Assembly (NCBI RefSeq): GCF_042649685.1
Contig: NZ_JBHRZT010000043.1
Span: 1 to 64,000, forward strand
From: Bacillus_BA songklensis
Lineage (GTDB): Bacteria > Bacillota > Bacilli > Bacillales > Bacillaceae_H
DNA length: 64,000 bases
Reading direction: 5' to 3'
Part shown: piece by piece, positions 35,325 through 43,389 of the stretch
How positions within the stretch are numbered: the stretch's first letter is position 1
How the letters are laid out: every line of letters starts with the position of its first letter
The notes under the pieces: model-generated
Databases searched by the model: none
Told to the model about the DNA's origin: nothing
Seen by the model: the letters and a program-made list of their open reading frames with translations, nothing else
Program-made: the position numbers and the translations under genes

Positions 35325-35766
35325 CCTCATCTTTATAAACAACAAGTTGCAAACTGAATGCTAATTTATAAAATGCTTTCTCACGAATCCTGTAATAAGT
35401 CGTTTCACTAACGCCCATTTCATTATAAACATCGTAATCATACACATCCTCATGAGTCATGTAGCTCTTAGTGATCAGCTCACGTTCCCTCATGCTCAAT
35501 CGATTCACAGCTCTATGAGTACGTTCTATGAATGCATCACGTTTTCGTTCAAAGTCAACTCTCTCAATCGCAATACTCTCAGTGGTAGAATGGAATGCAT
35601 TTGTATTACTTGGTGGAACCAATGAGTAAGTTTGTGTAATCTTAGGCAGCAACTCATCTGGAACGGTCAACATATACATGCGATACTTCGCAAAATGCTT
35701 TTCCACTTTGGATTTTGTCTCTTCCCCATCTGTATCACGAAGTAATGATAATTGTTTACCCACCAA
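35308..35766 (-). CDS. ArpU family late transcription regulator
   Basis: 152 residues. N-terminal KHFAKYRMYMLTVPDELLPK, then a C-terminal sigma-4-like HTH: LSMRERELITKSYMTHEDVY and DYDVYNEMGVSETTYYRIREKA. ArpU proteins occupy this place in Firmicute prophages and are thought to activate late genes. It is the last gene before the tRNA-late region and ends in a strong terminator, so it is a good candidate to act at the palindromes near 34346. Confidence 0.82.
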   Translation of the reverse strand: MVGKQLSLLRDTDGEETKSKVEKHFAKYRMYMLTVPDELLPKITQTYSLVPPSNTNAFHSTTESIAIERVDFERKRDAFIERTHRAVNRLSMRERELITKSYMTHEDVYDYDVYNEMGVSETTYYRIREKAFYKLAFSLQLVVYKDEEAPVM

Positions 35767-35838
35767 GATCCCTCCCTATGCTATAATCCTTTTAGCAGAA
35801 GTTTATCGCCGGGAGAAATCCTGGCTTTTTTTATTTGA

Positions 35839-36009
35839 TTAAAATTCCACATTTACAGTTACTTTCATCGGTATTTCTTGGGATAAGATAACATCATGAT
35901 GTCCATTACGATATAACTCTTTTACAAGATCCTTTGCTTCATCTAACGTTTCAAATTTTTGAACAGAAAATCCTCCGAATAACGGTGCTTTGAATGTTAC
36001 TAAGTACAT
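35839..36009 (-). CDS. Small phage protein, unknown function
   Basis: 56 residues: MYLVTFKAPLFGGFSVQKFE, TLDEAKDLVKELYRNGHHDV, then LSQEIPMKVTVNVEF. Ferredoxin-like alternation of strand and helix. GGGGGG lies 8-10 bases before the ATG at 36009. No recognised family. Confidence 0.6.
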   Translation of the reverse strand: MYLVTFKAPLFGGFSVQKFETLDEAKDLVKELYRNGHHDVILSQEIPMKVTVNVEF

Positions 36010-36021
36010 TCCGACTCCCCC

Positions 36022-36186
36022 CTAATAAACTGATTTATCTTTTTTCTTTCTTCTTTCCCCGTATTTATGAATGTCATCGAAAGCCTTTTTCTTCTTGCGT
36101 TTTTCTGCAGGCTTGATCGGATGCTTTTTAATATAAGCCAATCGTTCTTCCTCAGTCATTCGCCAAACAGTTACTTCTCCAGACAT
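36022..36186 (-). CDS. Small basic phage protein
   Basis: 54 residues, very basic (KPAEKRKKKKAFDDIHKYG, RRKKKDKSVY). Starts MSGEVTVWRMTEEERLAYIK. Likely nucleic-acid associated by charge. 12 bases before the next small gene, so probably co-transcribed. Confidence 0.6.
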   Translation of the reverse strand: MSGEVTVWRMTEEERLAYIKKHPIKPAEKRKKKKAFDDIHKYGERRKKKDKSVY

Positions 36187-36284
36187 ACTCACTATCTCCA
36201 CTCCCTGTTTATGAAATTATAATTTTATGGATAAATTTAACTTTCATATTTCCTCTCCGATATAACTAATGGAGGAGAGTTACA

Positions 36285-36506
36285 ATGTTTAATGTAGACA
36301 ACAATATTGTTACCGGATTAGCTTTATCGTTAGGTTCACTTATCATATTGATTTTATTGTTTTGCTTAGTTCCAGCCTTAATCCTCGATCGTATGGGAGC
36401 ATCTAAAAAAATAATCGATAGCACTATTGGCTTATTCGGTCTTTTAGGATTTGCTTGTTGGATTTATGCCATGTTTTACTTAAATTTATCTGAACTATTT
36501 ATTTGA
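36285..36506 (+). CDS. Two-pass membrane protein on the opposite strand (moron candidate)
   Basis: 73 residues with two hydrophobic helices (about 10-33 and 46-66). SD GGAGGAGAG precedes the ATG. It is the only plus-strand gene within about 30 kb of minus-strand phage genes, and it has its own terminator (36505-36534), so it is probably expressed independently from the lysogen. Small membrane proteins of this type in prophages often block superinfection, but that is inference. Confidence 0.7.
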   Translation: MFNVDNNIVTGLALSLGSLIILILLFCLVPALILDRMGASKKIIDSTIGLFGLLGFACWIYAMFYLNLSELFI

Positions 36507-36534
36507 GAGCACTTCTAATTGCTCTTTTTATTTT
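36505..36534 (+). terminator. Terminator of the lone membrane gene
   Basis: AGAGCA-CTTCTAAT-TGCTCT followed by TTTTATTTT. It begins just after the stop codon at 36506. Confidence 0.8.
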
Positions 36535-36545
36535 GAAAACAGAAA

Positions 36546-36722
36546 TTATTTCAAGATACCTGCACGTACGAAGATGTTACGGAACGCCCTATTCACCCGT
36601 TTTTCCTCTTCCTGTTTTCGCTTTTTTCGATCAGCTATGTCATCGTGTCCACAGACCGGACACAGGTGGAGAATTCTTAGCTGAAACCAATGATTACATT
36701 TCTTGCAATGGTACCCCTTCAT
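36546..36722 (-). CDS. Zinc-ribbon small protein
   Basis: 58 residues: CKKC at about 6-9 and CPVC at about 21-24 form a zinc ribbon, followed by a basic, helical tail (RKKRKQEEEKRVNRAFRNIF). The ATG at 36722 lies 17 bases after the stop of the upstream cysteine-rich gene. Role unknown, probably nucleic-acid binding. Confidence 0.65.
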   Translation of the reverse strand: MKGYHCKKCNHWFQLRILHLCPVCGHDDIADRKKRKQEEEKRVNRAFRNIFVRAGILK

Positions 36723-36738
36723 TTCCCTACCTTCTTTC

Positions 36739-36909
36739 CTAACCTCTTATTTTCGGAATAACATCTCCACCGAATTTTTTACACTGGCTGCCGACTCTTG
36801 TTGAACATTTTCTAAAAAGAGGACAGCGCGTTCGACACGCCATCCAATCATCTTCTTTTTTCATCCAATCCGGACGATCATCAACAATAACGACCTGATT
36901 ACCAATCAT
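36739..36909 (-). CDS. Cysteine-rich small protein
   Basis: 56 residues with four Cys in CRTRCPLFRKCSTRVGSQC, suggestive of metal binding or a disulphide knot. The ATG at 36909 overlaps the stop of the upstream gene (TAATG), so the two are translationally coupled. Function unknown. Confidence 0.65.
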   Translation of the reverse strand: MIGNQVVIVDDRPDWMKKEDDWMACRTRCPLFRKCSTRVGSQCKKFGGDVIPKIRG

Positions 36910-37370
36910 TACTGCACGCTTTCTTCCGGCTCTTTTTCTTCTTCTGGTTGTTCCACATCATCCATAGACAATTGATTAGGATCCACGCTCACAGTTCCGT
37001 CTTTTCCCACTTTATACTCAATACCTTCATGTTCGTCTTCGTCATAAAACTCTTCTATGCTCATTTGAGATTCCACGATGTTTAGCGTCACATCAGAGCC
37101 TGCTTTTTTGTAAAAATTAAATGACTGTTCCGCAGAGGTATCACCTTTAACGATAAATTCCAAAGTTGTCTTTTTACTATCCTTAGTTGTTTTACTAAAT
37201 TCGCAAGTAAGCTTCTGATCTACACCCTCAATCTCCAACTCTACTACTTCACGAGTCATTTGGTTAAGCTCTTGTTTCTTTTCATCCTCGCCTTTCACAT
37301 AAAATTGAACGAGTTCTTTTTTGCTATCCTTTGTCTGCTTATTAAAATGCGCTTTTACAGTTACTTGCAT
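36909..37370 (-). CDS. Phage protein with internal duplication
   Basis: 153 residues. Two similar repeats of about 42 residues: FNKQTKDSKKELVQFYVKGE and FSKTTKDSKKTTLEFIVKGD, each followed by a VELEI or TLNIV strand. The C-terminus is acidic. Looks like two tandem beta-rich domains. Located between the resolvase and the cysteine-rich gene. I do not recognise a function. Confidence 0.65.
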   Translation of the reverse strand: MQVTVKAHFNKQTKDSKKELVQFYVKGEDEKKQELNQMTREVVELEIEGVDQKLTCEFSKTTKDSKKTTLEFIVKGDTSAEQSFNFYKKAGSDVTLNIVESQMSIEEFYDEDEHEGIEYKVGKDGTVSVDPNQLSMDDVEQPEEEKEPEESVQ

Positions 37371-37371
37371 T

Positions 37372-37923
37372 TCACTTCACTCCTTCTAATATTGTTTTTA
37401 TGACTTCCAACTGGTGAGAAGGCGCTTTGACTGCTCCTGTCTCCTGTGCTAAAAAGCATAGCGCTGAAATTTTAGCGATAATAAATGCATCCACCACGTT
37501 ATCGCTCTTGTGTACAAATCCAAAATGATTTTCGACTGCTGCCATCACTGCTTTTTTCTTGTCTTTGCCAGTGAGGCGTTTTTTACTGCCTTTTTCACCA
37601 ACCCAACCTGTTACATTCACAAATTTCTTTACTGCATTAGGTGCTACTTCGTAGTAAGGTAATTTACGCTTGTAGAGCTCATTTCTTATCCCGTGATGCA
37701 ATCCGCCGGCAAACATAGCTTTTTGGGTGTCATAAGGGAAACCCTCTATACAAATGACATCACCTGGTTTCAGATGAGCAACTACCTCGTTAATGAGAGT
37801 GACCATGCGTTTTGGATCCTCAGAGCCAACACCGGTTAATTCCTTTGCTCGAAGTACCTCTCCATGCTCGTCCAATGCAACAAACCCTATTTTTGTTGAT
37901 GGGTCAATTCCAACAAATCTCAA
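37372..37923 (-). CDS. RuvC-like Holliday junction resolvase
   Basis: 183 residues, TTG start overlapping the upstream stop. RNase H fold: FVGIDPSTKIGFVALDE with the first catalytic Asp, then DVICIEGFPY with Glu, and KSDNVVDAFIIAKISAL with the last acidic pair. Phage resolvases of this family process branched DNA before packaging. The N-terminus and overall length fit. Confidence 0.85.
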   Translation of the reverse strand: MRFVGIDPSTKIGFVALDEHGEVLRAKELTGVGSEDPKRMVTLINEVVAHLKPGDVICIEGFPYDTQKAMFAGGLHHGIRNELYKRKLPYYEVAPNAVKKFVNVTGWVGEKGSKKRLTGKDKKKAVMAAVENHFGFVHKSDNVVDAFIIAKISALCFLAQETGAVKAPSHQLEVIKTILEGVK

Positions 37924-38099
37924 CTGATCAGCACCTGCCTTAACACTTTAGCTGCATATTTTAACCCTTGTTTTCTTCCGAGAAAATAAGCTTCACTGAC
38001 ATTGTGAATCGGTATTGTTTCTAACGTTTCGCGCTCTCCCTCAGCCTTCGTTTCAAAATCGTCTATGATTCTTTCAATCTCTTTGGGGTCAACTTTCAT
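37920..38099 (-). CDS. Small phage helical protein
   Basis: 59 residues, all helix: MKVDPKEIERIIDDFETKAE, then SEAYFLGRKQGLKYAAKVLR. The stop TGA overlaps the TTG of the resolvase, so it is translationally coupled to it. Unknown function. Confidence 0.6.
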   Translation of the reverse strand: MKVDPKEIERIIDDFETKAEGERETLETIPIHNVSEAYFLGRKQGLKYAAKVLRQVLIS

Positions 38100-38361
38100 T
38101 CATAACCCTCTCTTCTTTCACTTGTTCAGCGATTGCTACCGCAACAGCTGCTACGTGAATCAATTCTGTGTATAAATCATCGGCGTCCGATTCTTTCCCC
38201 CAACCTTTTTGAGCCTGCATCGCTTGAGCAACTTCTCCTACTTCTTCAACGAGGATCTGTAACCAGGTTCCCATATCATGTCTCTGTATGCTCTACTTTG
38301 CATCTTGCCTAGCTCGTTCACCACTAACCTCAAGTAAAACTTGAGTCTTAAGTTCGTTCAT
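38089..38361 (-). pseudogene. MazG-like nucleotide pyrophosphohydrolase, amber-interrupted
   Basis: From the ATG at 38361 the frame reads MNELKTQVLLEVSGERARQD then AK and stops at TAG (38293-38295); it continues in frame as SIQRHDMGTWLQILVEEVGE and VAQAMQAQKGW. Related proteins read RQDAKW-x-x-x-xHD, so TAG most likely replaced TGG. The ATG overlaps the upstream gene's TGA, which supports this start. The MazG helices EEVGEVAQA are otherwise intact. A shorter product could start at 38274. Confidence 0.75.
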
Positions 38362-38579
38362 CCTTCCTTGCCCTCCGATTCAAAATACTCTTTGCCAAAA
38401 TGCCGGACGATTAACTCCATTGTCTTCGGACCAATTCCTTTAACTTTTTCCAGTCCTTCAAACTTAGAGGCAAAAGTATATAAGGCTGTATGTTTACCAT
38501 GCTCAAATCCGACCTTCTGTCCAGCAAGGAACCCTTCCTGTCTTGCTTTTTCAATGACCGGATTTTTCTTCTTACTCAT
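38358..38579 (-). CDS. Helix-hairpin-helix-like phage protein
   Basis: 73 residues. The C-terminus FEGLEKVKGIGPKTMELIVR and HFGKEYF carries a GIGPKT helix-hairpin-helix motif for DNA binding. The N-terminus is basic and helical. Its stop overlaps the MazG-like start (ATGA). Possibly a DNA repair or structure-binding factor. Confidence 0.7.
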   Translation of the reverse strand: MSKKKNPVIEKARQEGFLAGQKVGFEHGKHTALYTFASKFEGLEKVKGIGPKTMELIVRHFGKEYFESEGKEG

Positions 38580-38754
38580 ACTGGTTCATTTCTTTCCCAA
38601 ATTTACATTTCACTTCAATATGAGCAGTCTCAAGCTCTGTTAACGTTAGTTCATATAACTGTTTGCCTTCTGGTGTTTTAAAATATCCAAAATTCATCAA
38701 CTGATTAATTAAATGCTTTTTACGATCTTCAACTGCTTGATGTAGAATTGCCAT
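38572..38754 (-). CDS. FbpA domain (Fur-regulated basic protein family) protein
   Basis: 60 residues: AILHQAVEDRKKHLINQLMN, FGYFKTPEGKQLYELTLTEL, matching the small FbpA pattern (two helices, LxxLTLxELE). The family includes Fur-regulated small proteins of Bacillus and many phage copies. SD AAGGGGGA. Overlaps the DnaB end by 26 bases. Confidence 0.75.
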   Translation of the reverse strand: MAILHQAVEDRKKHLINQLMNFGYFKTPEGKQLYELTLTELETAHIEVKCKFGKEMNQYE

Positions 38755-40084
38755 TTCTATCCCCCTTAACGTTCATTACATTTTTCCTTGATAAATCCAA
38801 AATCTTATTTTGCTCCTTCAGGTAAAGAAGCTCTACAACACCTGTTGGGCCATTCCGTTGTTTGGCAATATCGATTTCAAGGATGTTTTTCTTGTCTGAA
38901 TCTTTGTTGTAATATTCATCTCGGTATAAGAAAGCGATAATATCCGCATCCTGTTCAATGCTTCCTGATTCACGAAGATCCGACATCATCGGACGCTTAT
39001 TGGCTCGACTTTCAACACCGCGTGATAATTGAGCAAGCGTAATGACTGGATTTTTAAATTCTTTGGCCATTGCTTTAAGTGCTGCTGAAATCTCTGATAC
39101 TTGTAAATGAGCATTTCCACTATGATCATGCTGCGGCCGAATCAGAGTAAGATAATCTATCAAAATAAGAAGCTTGCGACCAGGAAAATCTTTTTTCACT
39201 TGTCGTACTTGGGCGCGCATTTCGTTTACGGTTTGTCCTGGCTTATCGAAGATTTGAGGGTTTACCTTTGAAAGTAGCCCAATAGCTTGAACCCATCTTG
39301 TACGATCATCGTCATTAAAGTAATGGTACGGATTTTTCATCTTATTCCCGTCAATTCCACCCAACATGGACAACATACGTTTAATTAAACTATCTGCACT
39401 CATCTCAAGGGAAAAGATGACGGGAATAGCACCTTTTAAACCTGCATTGGCAGCAAGGTTGAGGAGGAAAGCTGTTTTTCCCATACTCGGACGAGCCCCG
39501 ATAATAATTGAATCCTCATCTTGCCAACCGTCCGTCATATCATCAAGGTCCTTATATCCAGTTGGAATCCCCGACAACCCAACAGGAACCGGAATATCCG
39601 GTAGTTCATATAGATTAGCCAGCCGTGATGTTAAATCGAATCGTTCTCTTGTGCCGGTAACGTCAATTCGGTTTAATTGTTGAATAATGCCTTGAATGTC
39701 TATCTCATCACTTGGCATGCCTTCCTCAAAAGACTTTAATATGTTCTGAATAGCTCTCTGCTTCCACATTTTCATGATGACATCGGCGTAATATTCATAG
39801 TTGGCTGTACTTGGTACTGCATTAGTCAGTTTCATGAGGTATGTAACGCCGCCAACGTTTTCAATTTTTTCATTGCCAGCTATTTCAACCATAGCTACAA
39901 AGTCAATAGGTTTTTTCTTTTCAATGAGCTGCAGCATCCATTTGAAAATTTGACTGTTTCTCGGATCATAGAAGTGCTCCGGTTTTAAAGAAATTTCCTG
40001 CAAGATTGCTGGTTCAAGAAAAATACTCCCTAACAGCGTGCACTCTGCCTCAATGCTGTACTTCGTTTCCAAAGTTTGTTGCAT
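38729..40084 (-). CDS. Replicative DNA helicase DnaB
   Basis: 451 residues from the ATG at 40084 (SD GAGGTG). N-terminal domain with CTLLGSIFLEPAILQEISLK, Walker A GARPSMGKTAF near residue 200, SLEMSADSLIKRMLS, then LILIDYLTLI and DLRESGSIEQDADIIAFLYR. It overlaps the loader gene. Unwinds DNA at the phage origin. Confidence 0.95.
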   Translation of the reverse strand: MQQTLETKYSIEAECTLLGSIFLEPAILQEISLKPEHFYDPRNSQIFKWMLQLIEKKKPIDFVAMVEIAGNEKIENVGGVTYLMKLTNAVPSTANYEYYADVIMKMWKQRAIQNILKSFEEGMPSDEIDIQGIIQQLNRIDVTGTRERFDLTSRLANLYELPDIPVPVGLSGIPTGYKDLDDMTDGWQDEDSIIIGARPSMGKTAFLLNLAANAGLKGAIPVIFSLEMSADSLIKRMLSMLGGIDGNKMKNPYHYFNDDDRTRWVQAIGLLSKVNPQIFDKPGQTVNEMRAQVRQVKKDFPGRKLLILIDYLTLIRPQHDHSGNAHLQVSEISAALKAMAKEFKNPVITLAQLSRGVESRANKRPMMSDLRESGSIEQDADIIAFLYRDEYYNKDSDKKNILEIDIAKQRNGPTGVVELLYLKEQNKILDLSRKNVMNVKGDRNGNSTSSS

Positions 40085-40355
40085 AATATTCATCACCTCG
40101 CAATCTCCGCATTTTCTCTAAATGCTTATAATTAATGCGTGATTTCTCTGGTTCAACGTAAACTTCCGCAATAGTAGGTGCAAACTTACATTGCGACACA
40201 TGTTTTTTTACTTTAGCTAGTGCCGGCTCATATTCAACAGGGCTCAGCTGCTCAATCCATATAGCGACGCGTTGTTGTGTTATTTCGAAATTCGGATAAG
40301 CTTCAGCAATATAGCGAAGAATGCTTAATACTTGCTTGCTTGTCATCAAAGTCAC
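40050..40355 (-). CDS. Helicase loader/inhibitor (SPP1 G39P-like)
   Basis: 101 residues. The N-terminal domain SKQVLSILRYIAEAYPNFEI, VAIWIEQLSPVEYEPALAKV, KKHVSQCKFAPTIAEV is the G39P-N pattern. G39P binds and delivers the SPP1 helicase G40P. It overlaps both the initiator-type gene (4 bases) and dnaB, the SPP1-like order initiator-loader-helicase. Confidence 0.75.
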   Translation of the reverse strand: MTLMTSKQVLSILRYIAEAYPNFEITQQRVAIWIEQLSPVEYEPALAKVKKHVSQCKFAPTIAEVYVEPEKSRINYKHLEKMRRLRGDEYYATNFGNEVQH

Positions 40356-41101
40356 TCCGTTTCATACTTGCTTGCAATTTCATCTAATGCATCAAGGTTG
40401 CTTCTTTTCTTCTTGTCGTTGTGATAACGGTCCAGCACGCCCTTTTCTACATATTCAAACTTTGCTATATAGTCCAGTCGATGCTTTGGTTTATATTCAT
40501 CGAATACCACATCGATCAAGGAAAGGATTTTGTCTAAAGGAATGTTATCTTCTATCAATCTATTAATAGACTCTTCATCTTTTTTAGATAAAACTAATCC
40601 CCTTGCTCTTCGCTGAATAAATTTATCTGCAATTTTTTGAAAAGCATCATGATTGTTCAAGCTCTTCTCCTCTTCTTCTTTTTTTATATCTTTTATATCT
40701 TTATTAGATAGGTCATATGTTGTCTTTCTCTCGGTCATATGTGACCTATCTCTCTTTTCAGATAGGTCATTTTTGGTCTGTCTCTTTTTGAATTTTTTAG
40801 AGTTTTTGACTCTATAAATTTCTCCATACGGCGCTCGCTTCGCTTCGATATACCCATGTTGTTTTAAACGTGCGATATTTCGTTTAACGGTACTTTCACT
40901 TATGCCGATTTCTGTTGCGATTTCCGATTGTTTTACCGGTCTACCACCAAGGACGATGCCCCAGGTTTCATCATCCTCCTCAATTTCTTTAGTGGTCTTT
41001 GAAATAAACCAGATGAATTCCCATAAGGCAGGACCAATCTTTTCTCTATGTTCTTTCGTGAGTAGACCTGAATATATAGGAAAATAGAAACTTTCGGGCA
41101 T
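40352..41101 (-). CDS. Winged-helix replication initiator-like protein
   Basis: 249 residues. N-terminal winged helix (about 50-95: PVKQSEIATEIGISESTVKR, NIARLKQHGYIEAKRAPYGE), a repetitive charged linker (100-145) and a helical C-terminal domain (150-240, LSLIDVVFDEYKPKH). The linker DNA contains iterons, as in phage initiators whose gene contains the origin (lambda O, SPP1 G38P). The role is inferred from layout and neighbours. Confidence 0.75.
   Translation of the reverse strand: MPESFYFPIYSGLLTKEHREKIGPALWEFIWFISKTTKEIEEDDETWGIVLGGRPVKQSEIATEIGISESTVKRNIARLKQHGYIEAKRAPYGEIYRVKNSKKFKKRQTKNDLSEKRDRSHMTERKTTYDLSNKDIKDIKKEEEEKSLNNHDAFQKIADKFIQRRARGLVLSKKDEESINRLIEDNIPLDKILSLIDVVFDEYKPKHRLDYIAKFEYVEKGVLDRYHNDKKKRSNLDALDEIASKYETE
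40678..40783. other. Putative phage replication origin (iterons plus AT-rich stretch)
   Basis: Inside the initiator gene: AGATAGGTCAT at 706-716 and 760-770 (offset 40000), the inverted TGACCTATCT at 742-751, a half-site GGTCA at 733-737 and a degenerate GGTCTGTCT at 775-783. An AT-rich run with TTTTTTATATCTTTTATATC lies beside them at 40678-40700. Repeats plus an unwinding-type AT stretch in the initiator gene suggest the origin. Confidence 0.55.
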
Positions 41102-41119
41102 CGTATCACCTCGGCTTTC

Positions 41120-41290
41120 CTATTTCCTTTCACATATTGCAAAACCGTTCTTCATAGCCTTCACCCTATAATGTGGGTAACGTTTCATATACTCCAGGAT
41201 TAAACGTTTTAAATGTGCTTTATCCTTCGCTTCTTTCCATATTCGTTTTGGAAGCAAAACAGGATATCCAACTTTATCTGTTGTGAGCAT
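41120..41290 (-). CDS. Small phage basic protein
   Basis: 56 residues: MLTTDKVGYPVLLPKRIWKE, AKDKAHLKRLILEYMKRYPH. Basic and helical, with C-terminal YRVKAMKNGFAICERK. The ATG overlaps the RecT stop (ATAATG). Its 3' end supplies the SD for the initiator gene. Unknown. Confidence 0.6.
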   Translation of the reverse strand: MLTTDKVGYPVLLPKRIWKEAKDKAHLKRLILEYMKRYPHYRVKAMKNGFAICERK

Positions 41291-42111
41291 TATTCAATAT
41301 TGAAATTCTCTTGATTGAAGACACTTGGCTTTTCTTCATCAGCAGGGACATCAATCACTTCAGCTTCGATGTATTCAACTTCCTGAGCTTCTTCTGTAAT
41401 GTCCTTTACTTCCTTCGGTTCTTCATCCTCTGAATAGGCTTTCTGCATCTCAATGGAGAGAATCCCCCACTTAGAGAGCATTGCTTTAAGGACCGTCTTC
41501 ATAGCCATTGCATCGTAATCATTTTTCCAACCAAAATCTGATTTAGAGAATTTCTTACGATGCTTTTCAACTTGATCCCTTGTCCAGTAGACTGTTTTTC
41601 GAAAACCATTCAGTAATTCAAAATAAGCAGCATATCCAATGATCACGTCAGATTGTCGAGCATCAAAATCAATTTCAATTTCTTCAGTCAGAGGGTTCCA
41701 CTTCATTAACTCCCCTTCGTGTACTGGAGTAACATTGATAAAACGGTATTGAGATGTTCGCAACGCCAACTGAATGTATCCTTTGTAACCGAGCTGAAAG
41801 GATGCTGTATTTTTGTAGGGAACAATCCACGCATATCCTAAATTTTTATCAACCGGCAAATCCAGAGTCGCTGCCACCATAGCTGAGGAAATAACACTCA
41901 TTGGTTCACACTTTTGAAGCATTTTCTCACTGTTGTACAAATTAACAATACTTGTCATAAACTGGACTGAGCGTTTATCAAGTACCTCTTCAAAGCGCTT
42001 TTTCACTGTTGGACTTGATAATAAAGCTTTTAATGAACTTGATTGTTGTGCTGGAGCACCAACGTTTTGTCTGCTTTGTAATTGATTTTTTAAAGATTGA
42101 TTTGTCGCCAT
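41290..42111 (-). CDS. recT: RecT single-strand annealing recombinase
   Basis: 273 residues. RecT signatures: CEPMSVISSAMVAATLDLPV, NLGYAWIVPYKN, ASFQLGYKGYIQLALRTSQY, with an acidic C-terminus (EDEEPKEVKDITEEAQEVEY). Anneals strands made by the partner exonuclease encoded just upstream. YqaK-like in order with YqaJ. Confidence 0.93.
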   Translation of the reverse strand: MATNQSLKNQLQSRQNVGAPAQQSSSLKALLSSPTVKKRFEEVLDKRSVQFMTSIVNLYNSEKMLQKCEPMSVISSAMVAATLDLPVDKNLGYAWIVPYKNTASFQLGYKGYIQLALRTSQYRFINVTPVHEGELMKWNPLTEEIEIDFDARQSDVIIGYAAYFELLNGFRKTVYWTRDQVEKHRKKFSKSDFGWKNDYDAMAMKTVLKAMLSKWGILSIEMQKAYSEDEEPKEVKDITEEAQEVEYIEAEVIDVPADEEKPSVFNQENFNIE

Positions 42112-42122
42112 TCAAAGCCCTC

Positions 42123-43067
42123 CTAGTCTAATTGTTTTATAGAAAAGTAACGTGATACACTTTGCTTCACCACTTGTTGATACACGTCAGGAAATTTTTC
42201 TTTCAAAGCCTTGCTATCCACTCGACTTGATGCTCGAGGCTTCCATAAGACTTCATAACCATTTGCGAAACCAACCTCCGCATCCTTTAGTTCGTTTTTC
42301 ATTTCATTTTCAAGCGCCTTTTTCTGCTGTTCGAGTTGAGAGATAGTAGTTTTAAGTGAGTTGTATTCTTCGATTTTTGATTTAAAATCCGCATTTAGTT
42401 CCATGGTTTTCTCTGGATTCGTTTCTTTATAGCGCTCTTTCAAAAACTGCTCAGCTGCAGATGAACCATCAATAGCCGGCGGTATATTTTGCATGACATG
42501 GTATTCCCAAAAGTGTTTCTCCTGTTCGATAATATATTGAATGAGCTCTTCATCTCGATTAACAGGCTTCCACTCAAATTTGTTGCCTCCCATTAGCACA
42601 GCAATGTAACCCTGTTGATAGCCAGTAACAGCCAGATAGTGCTGAACTTGTACTAGGTAAGGACCAGGTACTTCGTCACCTTCCCATTCCTTTTTCTTGA
42701 ATTCACTTGCCGTCTTACATTCAAGAACAGCTTTTTCACCAACTACTTCACGGTCAATGTTAGCTAGCATAAACGTATACTCAGGATGCTGAAGGATTCG
42801 ATTACAGCGACGTACTTTTTTGTTGGTACGAAGGGAGAATTCTTTTGCAACTACATCCTCCATTTGATTGCCCCAATATGCTGCTTCACTTTGAATATCT
42901 TCCGAAATAAATTGGCCAGTTTTTTCAAGCCATAATTCAAAAGGTGTTTTCCATTTGTTAAGCCCCAGAATAACGGAGGCATCTGAACCGCCAATCCCTT
43001 TTGTACGTGCTTCCAACCATTCCTCACGGCTCATTTCAGCTGTTGAAGTAAATATTGAAGCTTGCAT
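42123..43067 (-). CDS. yqaJ: YqaJ-type viral exonuclease
   Basis: 314 residues from the ATG at 43067. YqaJ domain: REEWLEARTKGIGGSDASVI, LGLNKWKTPFELWLEKTG, MLANIDREVVGEKAVLECKT, then QVQHYLAVTGYQQGYIAVLM; the catalytic D, E and K lie in DREVV and LECKT. A C-terminal coiled coil (about 220-275) follows. Degrades one strand of duplex ends to feed RecT. Confidence 0.92.
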   Translation of the reverse strand: MQASIFTSTAEMSREEWLEARTKGIGGSDASVILGLNKWKTPFELWLEKTGQFISEDIQSEAAYWGNQMEDVVAKEFSLRTNKKVRRCNRILQHPEYTFMLANIDREVVGEKAVLECKTASEFKKKEWEGDEVPGPYLVQVQHYLAVTGYQQGYIAVLMGGNKFEWKPVNRDEELIQYIIEQEKHFWEYHVMQNIPPAIDGSSAAEQFLKERYKETNPEKTMELNADFKSKIEEYNSLKTTISQLEQQKKALENEMKNELKDAEVGFANGYEVLWKPRASSRVDSKALKEKFPDVYQQVVKQSVSRYFSIKQLD

Positions 43068-43173
43068 ATATTCACTCTCCAATTGATTGTTTGAGGTGAC
43101 TTATGTAAAATAAATCTAAGGTTTTTACATGAATTCACCTTTATTGAATGACTCGTGTTGCAGCACGGGTCAT

Positions 43174-43389
43174 TCATTCTTCGCCGGCCACCTTTCTAAT
43201 GGCACTTAAAACATCCACTAGATAGTCAATTGCATTGCTTTCAAGAATGACTTCACCGTTAATTTCTAAAATGTAATCGCCTTTCAAAATCTCATCTCCG
43301 CATGCATCGATACCTTCATGTCTATCCTCTTCTTGCGGATCCTGAATGCCATAGCCATTTTTCTCAACCATTTGATTCTCAATCGACAT
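43174..43389 (-). CDS. YqaI-like protein
   Basis: 71 residues: NQMVEKNGYGIQDPQEEDRH, EGIDACGDEILKGDYILEIN, then VLSAIRKVAGEE. The DACGDEIxxGDxYL-type core is shared by YqaI-like proteins coded just upstream of YqaJ in Bacillus prophages and skin. Function unknown. Confidence 0.7.
   Translation of the reverse strand: MSIENQMVEKNGYGIQDPQEEDRHEGIDACGDEILKGDYILEINGEVILESNAIDYLVDVLSAIRKVAGEE

Noticed and set aside
36503..36742. Plus-strand frame of 79 codons
   Set aside because: It is antisense to the zinc-ribbon gene at 36546-36722, begins inside a terminator and has no SD.
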